Source: Flexivirga meconopsidis (lineage in GTDB: Bacteria > Actinomycetota > Actinomycetes > Actinomycetales > Dermatophilaceae). Taken from it: DNA of 64,000 nucleotides. This document shows positions 56,824-63,540 of the stretch, piece by piece. The stretch is from assembly GCF_026162425.1 (NCBI RefSeq), contig NZ_JAOBQJ010000004.1, forward strand, positions 434,001 through 498,000. Reading direction: 5' to 3'. The translations under genes were made by a program, and so were the position numbers. The notes below the pieces were generated by a model. The model searched no databases. It was given only the letters and a program-made list of their open reading frames with translations, and was not told the DNA's origin. Position 1 is the stretch's first letter. Every line of letters starts with the position of its first letter.

Positions 56824-57378
56824 ATGCCGACCATGGCCGAGGAGTTCGAGACCCGCACCGTCCTGTCACTGCGCACCGGCACCAAGATCTGCGTGCTCAT
56901 CGCGCTCGGGTTCGTGGTTGCCGCCGTCTACTTCTACTTCGTCCCGGTCACCTCGGTGCGCACCCAGTCCGGGTCGGTCTTCGGCTGTGGCTCGGCCTCC
57001 AGCCCGATGACCGGCGGGTTCGCCGAGGGCGCCTGCGGCAAGATCACCGACGTCTACAAGTACCGTGCGATCGCCTGCATCGTGCTCGCGCTGCTGACCG
57101 CGATCGTCGGCGGCCTGCTGTTCGGCGCCGACCGGCGCCAGGAAACCCGGGCGGTGCGCACCGACGTCGACCGGCACGATGACCGACACGACGAGGGCGA
57201 TCGCGACCGGGACGGCGAGCGTTCGGACTCCCGCGCCACCGGTGACCGCGATCAGGATGACGACCGACCCCGCTACGACCGCGGCGACGAGGGGTCCGCT
57301 ACGGATGCCACGGCAGCCGACCACGAGCAGGCCACCACCCGAGCCCAGCTACGCGACTCCGACGGCAAGCGCTACTGA
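56824..57378 (+). CDS. Two-helix membrane protein with highly charged Asp/Arg tail
   Basis: A 184-residue protein. Two membrane segments (about residues 21-41 and 84-106) flank an outer loop with paired cysteines (FGCGSASS, GACGK). The C-terminal 75 residues are almost entirely Asp, Arg, Glu, Ser and Thr with DR/RD repeats (such as DRHDDRHDEGDRDRDGE), predicted to be disordered in the cytoplasm. ATG at 56824 is used; the frame extends upstream as a shadow. No family recognised. It closes the envelope region just before polA, and a GTTAC/GTAAC inverted pair (56793-56823) is directly upstream. Confidence 0.6.
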   Translation: MPTMAEEFETRTVLSLRTGTKICVLIALGFVVAAVYFYFVPVTSVRTQSGSVFGCGSASSPMTGGFAEGACGKITDVYKYRAIACIVLALLTAIVGGLLFGADRRQETRAVRTDVDRHDDRHDEGDRDRDGERSDSRATGDRDQDDDRPRYDRGDEGSATDATAADHEQATTRAQLRDSDGKRY

Positions 57379-57411
57379 CGCGCGGCGCACCCCGCGGCAC
57401 GTCGATGCAGG

Positions 57412-60093
57412 TCAGTGCGCGGCGGCGTGCCAGGAGTTGCCCACCCCGACGCTGACGTCGAGCGGCACGTCGAGCTCGACGGCGGCGCCCATCTCACGAC
57501 GGACCAGCTTCTCGAGCTCTTCCCGCTCCCCGGGTGCGACCTCGAGCACGAGTTCGTCGTGCACCTGCAGCAACATCCGTGAGGCAAGCTTCTCCGCACG
57601 CAGGGCCTGATCGACCCGCAGCATGGCCAGCTTGATCACGTCGGCGGCGCTGCCCTGGATGGGCGCGTTGAGCGCCATCCGCTCGGCCATCTGCCGGCGT
57701 TGCCGGTTGTCCGAGGTCAGGTCGGGCAGGTAGCGCCGCCGGCCGAGCATGGTCTCGGTGTAGCCGGTGCGCCGCGCCTCGTCGACGACCTCGCGCAGGT
57801 AGTCACGCACCCCGCCGAACCGGGCGAAGTACTCCTCCATCAACGTGCTCGCCTCGCCGGTGGTGATGGCCAGCTGCCGCGACAACCCGTATGCCGACAG
57901 CCCGTAGGCCAGGCCGTAGGACATCGCCTTGACCTTGGCGCGCATCTCAGCGGTGACGTCCTCGGGCTCGACGGCGAAGACCCGCGACCCGACGAAGCGG
58001 TGCAGGTCCTCGCCGGTGCGGAACGCCTCGATCAGCCCCTCGTCACCGGACAGGTGGGCCATGATGCGCATCTCGATCTGGCTGTAGTCGGCCGACATCA
58101 GCGCGTCGTATCCGTTGCCCACGACGAACGCCTCGCGGATGCGGCGCCCGGCCTCGGTGCGGATCGGGATGTTCTGCAGGTTGGGGTCGGTCGACGACAG
58201 ACGGCCGGTCGCGGCGATCGTCTGCTGGTAGGTGGTGTGGATGCGCGCGTCGTCGGCGATCGACTTGATCAGACCCTCGACGGTCACCCGCAACCGGGAC
58301 GAATCCCGGTGTCGCAGAAGGGCTTCCAGGAAGGGGTGCTCGGTCTTTGCGTAGAGCTCGGTGAGTGCGTCGGCGTCGGTGGTGTAGCCGGTCTTGGTCT
58401 TCTTGGTCTTCGGCATCTGCAACGTCTCGAAGAGCACCACCTGCAGCTGCTTGGGCGAACCCAGATTGATGCGCTCCCCGTCGATCGCCTCGTAAGCATC
58501 CTCGGCGGCCTTGTCGAGCGAGTCGGCGTAGTCGCGTTCGAGACCGTCGAGCACGTCCGGGTCTGCGTAGATGCCGAAGCGCTCCATCGCCGCGAGCACG
58601 TCGATGAGCGGAAGCTCGATGTCGGCCAGCAGCTTGGTGCCCTCGGTGCGCTCCAGCTCCTCGTCGAGCGCGGTGGCCAGGTCGAGCACCGCCCGGGCCT
58701 GCACCATCGCCTCCTGCGCCGCGGAGTCGTGGCCGTCGAGGTCGAGCATGCCCTGTGCCGGGTCGTCCTGCTCGGGCCGCAACTCCCGGCGCAGGTGCCG
58801 CATCACCAGATCGGACAGGTCGTAGGCACGCTGATCGGGCCGCACCAGGTAGGCCGCCAGCGCGGTGTCGCTGACCAGCCCGGCGAGCGGCAACCCAGCG
58901 GCGTGCAGGGCCTGCATCGGCCCCTTGGCGTCGTGCAGCACCTTGCTGCGGGTCGGGTCGGCCAGCCACTCGCGGACCGCCTGCTCGCCCTCGCTCGGCA
59001 GCGTCTCCAGGTCGATGTATGCCGCCCGGCCGTCCTCCTCGCCGCCCACGGCGATCGCGAGGGCGCGCACGTCGCCGGTGCCGCGTGCCCACTGGCCGAG
59101 CACGTGCACCCCGGCCCGCTCCTCGGTCGACAGCTCCTGCTCGACCCACTCGGCGACGTCGTCCGGGGCGAGCACCTGGCCGTCGACCTCGATGCTGCCC
59201 TCGGCCTCGTCACCGGCCGCCTCGAGAGTGGCGAACAACCGCTCGCGCAGCACCCGGAACTCCAGGCCGTCGAAGACCTGGTGCACCTGGTCGCGGTCCC
59301 ACACCTGCCGTTGCAGATCGTCGACGGTCACCGGCAGCTCGACATCGCGCACCAGCTGGTTGAGCCGCCGGTTGCGCAGCACACCGTCCAGGTGTTCGCG
59401 CAGCGCGTCGCCGACCTTGCCCTTGATCTCGCCGACGTGATCCACGATGCCGGGCAGGTCGCCATACAGGTTGATCCACTTGGCGGCGGTCTTGGCGCCG
59501 ACGCCCGGCACGCCGGGCAGGTTGTCGGACTTCTCACCGACGAGCGCGGCGAGGTCGGGATAGCTGGCCGGCGGCACCAGGTAGCGCTCCTCGACCTTGG
59601 CCGGCGTCATCCGCCAGAGGTCGGAGACGCCCTTGGCCGGATAGAGCACCGTCACCTTGTCGGTGACCAGCTGCATCGCGTCGCGGTCGCCGCTGACCAC
59701 CAGCACCTCGTCGAAGCCCTGCTCCTCCGCCTGCGTGGACAGGGTCGCGATCAGGTCGTCGGCCTCCCAGCCGGCGAGTTCGACGTAGCGGATCTTCAGC
59801 GCGTCGAGGATCTCGTGCACCAGCGAGACCTGGCCCTTGAACTCGTCGGGCGTCTTGGCGCGGCCGGCCTTGTATTCGGCGTACTCCTCCGCGCGGAAGG
59901 TCTGCCGGGAGACGTCGAAGCACACCGCGACGTGCGTCGGGTCCTCGTCGCGCAGCACGTTGATCAGCATCGAGGTGAAGCCGTAGACCGCGTTGGTGGG
60001 CTGACCGGTGGTGGTCGAGAAGTTCTCGACCGGCAGGGCGTAGAAGGCGCGGTAAGCCAGGGAATGACCGTCGAGCAGCAGCAGGCGTTTCAC
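57412..60093 (-). CDS. polA: DNA polymerase I
   Basis: An 893-residue replication and repair polymerase. The N-terminal 5'-3' exonuclease (LLLLDGHSLAYRAFYALP, GWEADDLIATL, VSGDRDAMQLV, GEKSDNLPGVPGVG) is intact. The middle 3'-5' exonuclease domain lacks the DxE and later Asp residues (HDAKGPMQAL replaces the active motif), so it should not proofread, as in mycobacteria. Palm and finger motifs SADYSQIEMRIMAHLSGD, KAMSYGLAYGLSAYGL and LLQVHDELVLEV are complete. GTG at 60093 matches relatives; ATG at 60114 would overlap the divergent thioesterase start. Confidence 0.96.
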   Translation of the reverse strand: MKRLLLLDGHSLAYRAFYALPVENFSTTTGQPTNAVYGFTSMLINVLRDEDPTHVAVCFDVSRQTFRAEEYAEYKAGRAKTPDEFKGQVSLVHEILDALKIRYVELAGWEADDLIATLSTQAEEQGFDEVLVVSGDRDAMQLVTDKVTVLYPAKGVSDLWRMTPAKVEERYLVPPASYPDLAALVGEKSDNLPGVPGVGAKTAAKWINLYGDLPGIVDHVGEIKGKVGDALREHLDGVLRNRRLNQLVRDVELPVTVDDLQRQVWDRDQVHQVFDGLEFRVLRERLFATLEAAGDEAEGSIEVDGQVLAPDDVAEWVEQELSTEERAGVHVLGQWARGTGDVRALAIAVGGEEDGRAAYIDLETLPSEGEQAVREWLADPTRSKVLHDAKGPMQALHAAGLPLAGLVSDTALAAYLVRPDQRAYDLSDLVMRHLRRELRPEQDDPAQGMLDLDGHDSAAQEAMVQARAVLDLATALDEELERTEGTKLLADIELPLIDVLAAMERFGIYADPDVLDGLERDYADSLDKAAEDAYEAIDGERINLGSPKQLQVVLFETLQMPKTKKTKTGYTTDADALTELYAKTEHPFLEALLRHRDSSRLRVTVEGLIKSIADDARIHTTYQQTIAATGRLSSTDPNLQNIPIRTEAGRRIREAFVVGNGYDALMSADYSQIEMRIMAHLSGDEGLIEAFRTGEDLHRFVGSRVFAVEPEDVTAEMRAKVKAMSYGLAYGLSAYGLSRQLAITTGEASTLMEEYFARFGGVRDYLREVVDEARRTGYTETMLGRRRYLPDLTSDNRQRRQMAERMALNAPIQGSAADVIKLAMLRVDQALRAEKLASRMLLQVHDELVLEVAPGEREELEKLVRREMGAAVELDVPLDVSVGVGNSWHAAAH

Positions 60094-60112
60094 GCGTGCC
60101 ACCCTATGGGCC

Positions 60113-60568
60113 ATGACCGACAACGCAGCCACATCCCCCACCCCCGCCGTCGGCACCGACCTGGTGACGTTCTTCAACGAGATGAATGCCGGCACGCTCG
60201 GCGAGAAGATGGGCATCCAGTTCGTCGAAGCGACCCCGCAGCGGATCGTGGCGACCATGCCGGTCGAGGGCAACAATCAGCCCTACGGACTGCTGCACGG
60301 CGGCGCGAGTGTGGTGCTCGCCGAGACCCTCGGGTCGGTGGGCGCTGCGCTGCACGCCGGCGAGGGCCGCATCGCGGTCGGGCTCGACATCAACGCCACG
60401 CATCACCGCGGTGCCCGCTCCGGCCTGGTGACCGGCACCGCCACCGCGCTCTCGCTCGGGCGGACGCTCGCGTCGTACGACGTGGTGATCACCGACGAGG
60501 ACGGCAACCGTCTCTGCACCTCGCGCATCACCTGTCTGCTGCGCGACACCGCACCCAAGGCCCAGTAA
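60113..60568 (+). CDS. PaaI-family hot-dog thioesterase
   Basis: A 151-residue hot-dog-fold protein that hydrolyses acyl-CoA esters. NNQPYGLLHGGASVVLAETLGS (residues 54-75) is the PaaI/DUF4442-type motif with the conserved Asn, Gly and His-Gly-Gly. Downstream GLDINATHHRGA and GRTLASYDVVI are standard. It starts head-to-head with polA: the two possible ATGs overlap at 60112-60115. This thioesterase beside polA is a common actinobacterial neighbourhood. Its stop is 22 bases before the palindromic repeat at 60591. Confidence 0.87.
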   Translation: MTDNAATSPTPAVGTDLVTFFNEMNAGTLGEKMGIQFVEATPQRIVATMPVEGNNQPYGLLHGGASVVLAETLGSVGAALHAGEGRIAVGLDINATHHRGARSGLVTGTATALSLGRTLASYDVVITDEDGNRLCTSRITCLLRDTAPKAQ

Positions 60569-60590
60569 TCCCGCTCGTGGGCGCCCGCAT

Positions 60591-60632
60591 CCCGTAAGCG
60601 ACCGTGACGCTGGCGTCACTCCTGCTTACGAG
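60591..60632. repeat. Nested palindromic repeat, copy B
   Basis: Outer arms CGTAAGC and GCTTACG enclose an inner GTGACG-CTGG-CGTCAC hairpin. It matches the reverse complement of copy A (21077-21118) across most of its 42 bases. Located between the convergent thioesterase and sigma-factor genes, it contains the stop codon and last five or six codons of the sigma gene. Confidence 0.75.
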
Positions 60633-61782
60633 TTGCGCGCCCGGCCGATTCCTGCCGCAGCCGCGCGGCCTGCCGGATCAGATGATCGCGCTCCGGCACG
60701 CTCGTCGCGAGGTCGGCTGCCTCGGCGTACCACCGTGCGGCCGAGGCCAGGTCGCCGGCGGCTTCGACCAGGTGCGCCCGCGCCGCCGTATGGCGAGGCA
60801 GCCTCGCGTCGAGCCGGTCGAGCTCGGCCAGCCCGACGAGCGGCCCCTCGGCCTCCCCCAGGGCGACGGCCCGGTTGAGCCGCACCACAGGGGAATCGGC
60901 GATGGCGAGCAACTCGTCGTACCACTCGACGATCTGCACCCAGTCCGTCTCGGCAGCACTCGCCGCGTCCGCGTGCAAGGCTGCGATGGCCGCCTGCGCC
61001 TGATATTGGCCCAACCGGTCCCGCTCGAGCGCAGCACGCAGCACCCCGACGCCCTCGGCGATCAGGGCGGTGTCCCAGCGCGTCCGGTCCTGCTCGGCCA
61101 GCGGCACCAGCCTGCCGGAGACGTCCGTGCGCGATGCGCGTCGCGAGTGGTGCAGCAGCATCAGCGCGAGCAACCCGGCCACCTCCGGGTCGTCCGACAG
61201 CGACGCCAGCTGCCGGGTCAGCCGGATCGCCTCGACCGCGAGCTCGATGTCGCCGCCGTACCCCTCGTTGAACACCAGGTAGAGCACCCGCAGCACGGTC
61301 TCGAGCGACCCAGGCCGGTCGAGCGGCACGTCCGCGACCGTGCGCTTCGCCCGGCTGATCCGTTGCGCCATCGTCGCCTCCGGCACCAGGTGCGCGCGAG
61401 CGATCTGGCGGGTCGTCAGACCACCGACGGCGCGCAGCGTCAGCGCGACCGCCGACCCGGGCGACAGCGACGGATGAGCGCAGAGGAAGTAGAGCCACAA
61501 CGAGTCGTCCATGCCGTATGCCGGGCCGGTCACGGCCGCGGAGTCGACCGCGAATTCTCTTGCTGTGCGCGATGATTCGGCCCGCCGCGCGTCGAGGAAC
61601 TTGCGCCACGCGACGGTGACGAGCCAGCCCATCGGGTCGCGCGGCGGGTCGCCCGGCCAGGACTCGAGCGCCTTGAGCAGCGCCTCCTGCACGGCATCCT
61701 CGGCCGACGCGAAGTCCGCTCCGCGCCGGACGAGCACCCCGATGACCGCGGGCACCAGGTTCCGCAGCTGCGTCTCGTTCAC
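60616..61782 (-). CDS. ECF42-type RNA polymerase sigma factor (SigJ/DUF6596-like, long C-terminal extension)
   Basis: A 388-residue sigma factor. Sigma-2 lies in residues 1-70 (FASAEDAVQEALLKALESWP; WLVTVAWRKFLDARR), sigma-4 at about 110-170 (LTLRAVGGLTTRQIARAHLVPEATMAQRISRAKR), then a helical, TPR-like C-terminal domain of about 200 residues containing LYLVFNEGYG. This layout and the neighbouring DGPF/YCII gene define the ECF42 group, where the extension replaces an anti-sigma factor. GTG at 61782 overlaps the DGPF stop. The final codons fall inside palindromic repeat B. Confidence 0.87.
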   Translation of the reverse strand: MNETQLRNLVPAVIGVLVRRGADFASAEDAVQEALLKALESWPGDPPRDPMGWLVTVAWRKFLDARRAESSRTAREFAVDSAAVTGPAYGMDDSLWLYFLCAHPSLSPGSAVALTLRAVGGLTTRQIARAHLVPEATMAQRISRAKRTVADVPLDRPGSLETVLRVLYLVFNEGYGGDIELAVEAIRLTRQLASLSDDPEVAGLLALMLLHHSRRASRTDVSGRLVPLAEQDRTRWDTALIAEGVGVLRAALERDRLGQYQAQAAIAALHADAASAAETDWVQIVEWYDELLAIADSPVVRLNRAVALGEAEGPLVGLAELDRLDARLPRHTAARAHLVEAAGDLASAARWYAEAADLATSVPERDHLIRQAARLRQESAGRATRKQE

Positions 61783-62186
61783 TCGGTCAGATCGGCCGAG
61801 TCGTCGAGGAACGGTCGCAGTTCCAGCCATTCCCGGATCGGCTTGCCGCCGGCGCCGGGGGCGTCCGACAACTCACCGGCCAGTTCGACCGCGCGGTCGT
61901 AGCTGTCGACGTCGATGATCATCCACCCGGCGATCAGGTCCTTGGTCTCGGCGAACGGCCCGTCGACCACGGGCGGCTCCCCCTCGCCACCGGCCCGCAC
62001 CCACACACCCTGCGGCGACAGCGCCTGACCACTGACGAACTCCCCGGACTGCTCCAGTCGCTCGGCGAAGTCGTCCATGTACTTCAGGTGCGCGGCGAGT
62101 TCGTCCGGTGTCCACTGGTCCATCGGCACGTCGTTCGGCGCGGCCGGTGCGCCGCGATAGTGCTTGAGCATCAGATACTTGGCCAT
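61779..62186 (-). CDS. YCII/DGPF-domain protein linked to the ECF42 sigma factor
   Basis: A 135-residue protein of the YCII-related superfamily with the namesake DGPFAETKDLIAGWMIIDVDSYDRAVELA motif spanning the middle. Partner proteins of this type are the standard companion of ECF42 sigma factors and are thought to feed a signal to the sigma factor's C-terminal extension; their chemistry is not known. ATG at 62186 has AAGGGAAA upstream. The stop overlaps the sigma start (GTGA), so both are co-translated. Confidence 0.87.
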   Translation of the reverse strand: MAKYLMLKHYRGAPAAPNDVPMDQWTPDELAAHLKYMDDFAERLEQSGEFVSGQALSPQGVWVRAGGEGEPPVVDGPFAETKDLIAGWMIIDVDSYDRAVELAGELSDAPGAGGKPIREWLELRPFLDDSADLTE

Positions 62187-62206
62187 GGTGGGTTTCCCTT
62201 CCTGCC

Positions 62207-62704
62207 TCAGGCATCTTGCCGCGCGGCGCGTGCCCGGACCAGTTCCTCGACGGCGCTGGGCAAGGTGTGCTCGAAGTCGATCAGCTTCGCCCAGGTCGGG
62301 GTCACAACGATCCGCACCATCGCCGGGTAGAGCGAGCGCACCTCGGCCTCCCACTCCACCCGCTGTTCGTCGCTCATCCGGTAACTGCCGTTGATCTGCA
62401 GATACTCCTCGGGGATGCCCTCCACGAGGTCGAGTTCGACGGTGCCTCGGATCAGCAGGATCTTCGGTGGGTGCACCTCGGTGTCGATCGTCAGCGCGAC
62501 CTGCGGGTTGCGCCGCAGCGAGGGCAGCTTGGGCGCGTTGGTGCTGGTGCACAGCACCAACGTCGAGCCGTTCCAGGCGAACGCGATCGGGATGCACCGC
62601 GGGGTGCCGTCGGCCGCGACATACGCCAGGCGCGCAATGTCGCGGGCCAGTAGTTCCGCGCTGCCCGGACGGTTCAGGACCTCGGTGACGTCTTGTTGGT
62701 CCAT
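62207..62704 (-). CDS. Pyridoxamine 5'-phosphate oxidase-related (split-barrel FMN) protein
   Basis: A 165-residue protein of the PNPOx-like split-barrel fold. IARLAYVAADGTPRCIPIAFAWNGSTLVLCT and NAPKLPSLRRNPQVALTID are the family's flavin or F420-binding blocks. Substrate unknown; candidates are F420-dependent reductases or heme/FMN-binding proteins. First gene of the PPOX-DGPF-sigma operon, preceded by a candidate ECF42 promoter at 62763-62789, so it is probably part of the sigma factor's own regulon. Confidence 0.8.
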   Translation of the reverse strand: MDQQDVTEVLNRPGSAELLARDIARLAYVAADGTPRCIPIAFAWNGSTLVLCTSTNAPKLPSLRRNPQVALTIDTEVHPPKILLIRGTVELDLVEGIPEEYLQINGSYRMSDEQRVEWEAEVRSLYPAMVRIVVTPTWAKLIDFEHTLPSAVEELVRARAARQDA

Positions 62705-62762
62705 CGTCTTGCTCCTGTTCCAGAGGTGTCGGGCCGCCGTGGTGGGCGGCTCGTACCCCTGG

Positions 62763-62789
62763 GACGGAGCGGTCCGGAGCTTCTCGACA
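62763..62789 (-). promoter_or_regulatory. Candidate autoregulated ECF42 promoter
   Basis: On the minus strand TGTCGA (62789-62784) is followed after 17 bases by CGTC (62766-62763). As I recall, ECF42 promoters have TGTCGA at -35 and CG(A/T)C at -10. Predicted start is near 62757, about 50 bases before the PPOX gene. The TGTCGA also lies within a TTCTCG/CGAGAA inverted repeat (62781-62801). Confidence 0.6.
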
Positions 62790-62814
62790 TCCCCGCGAGA
62801 AAAGTTTGCGGCGG

Positions 62815-63402
62815 CTACTCCGCCGACGAGGACGCCATCGCGACCCGGGTGCGGGAGCGGGCGCGCAGCGACCGCCGGCGGCGTACTGCCTCGGACACCG
62901 AGGGCGGGTGATGGCTGCCTGCCAACCGGCGACGCAGCGCGGCGGCGGTCGTGGTGCGCTCAGTGACCACCGACGCAAAACCGAGCCGGGCGAAGAACCG
63001 GTTGGCGTCGCGGCTGGTCGCCGGCACGCAGGAGACGATGTCGGAGGCACCCAGGTGCTCGGCGTATGACGCAACCATCGCCAGCAACGCCTTGGCGACC
63101 CCGCGCTGGCGCCGCCCCGGCTTCACCCAGAGCAGGTCGATCCAGACCGCGATGTCGTCGTTGAGCGCACTGACCGGGCCGTGCATGACGACGGTGAAGC
63201 CGACCGGCTCCTCGTCGATCGTGGCGAGGTAGATGCGCACGTCCTCGCGCTGACACGAGACCCGCAGGCGGCCCTCGCGAATGGTGCGTTCGGCGTGGTC
63301 GGCCGACAAACCCTGGGCGGCTCGAGACTCCACCCACAAAGCGGCGAACCGCTCCTCGTCGCCCGGGCTGACCCGCGCGACCTGCACGGCCGATCTGGCC
63401 AT
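62815..63402 (-). CDS. GNAT-family N-acetyltransferase
   Basis: A 195-residue acetyltransferase. The acetyl-CoA loop is VKPGRRQRGVAKALL (about residues 103-117), preceded by beta-strand IDLLW and followed by VPATSRDANRFFARLGFASV. ATG at 63402 has GGAGG 7 bases upstream. Three other in-frame starts upstream are unsupported. An Arg-rich C-terminal tail follows the fold. Substrate unknown; independent transcription from the 138-base upstream gap is likely. Confidence 0.83.
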   Translation of the reverse strand: MARSAVQVARVSPGDEERFAALWVESRAAQGLSADHAERTIREGRLRVSCQREDVRIYLATIDEEPVGFTVVMHGPVSALNDDIAVWIDLLWVKPGRRQRGVAKALLAMVASYAEHLGASDIVSCVPATSRDANRFFARLGFASVVTERTTTAAALRRRLAGSHHPPSVSEAVRRRRSLRARSRTRVAMASSSAE

Positions 63403-63422
63403 TGACGTCCTCCGTGGCAGAC

Positions 63423-63528
63423 ACCGATGAGTAGTTGAATGCACGACTGCAGACGGCAGCGTACGCCTCCCACCCGGGTGCCCGACACAGGGTTGGAACA
63501 GTCAGTTGTCACACCCCGACTCATCGGT
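63423..63528. repeat. Distant 10-bp inverted repeat upstream of the acetyltransferase
   Basis: ACCGATGAGT (63423-63432) is matched exactly by ACTCATCGGT (63519-63528), 86 bases apart, in the gap between the GNAT gene and livF. The first arm is just 5' of the GNAT ribosome site and the second just beyond the livF stop. It could be an operator pair or an RNA stem. Function unknown. Confidence 0.45.
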
Positions 63529-63540
63529 AACCTGCGCCGC

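Noticed and set aside
57700-60597. 965-codon open frame on the plus strand
   Set aside because: Antisense of polA. Long opposite-strand frames are expected at this GC content, and the translation has no recognisable domains.
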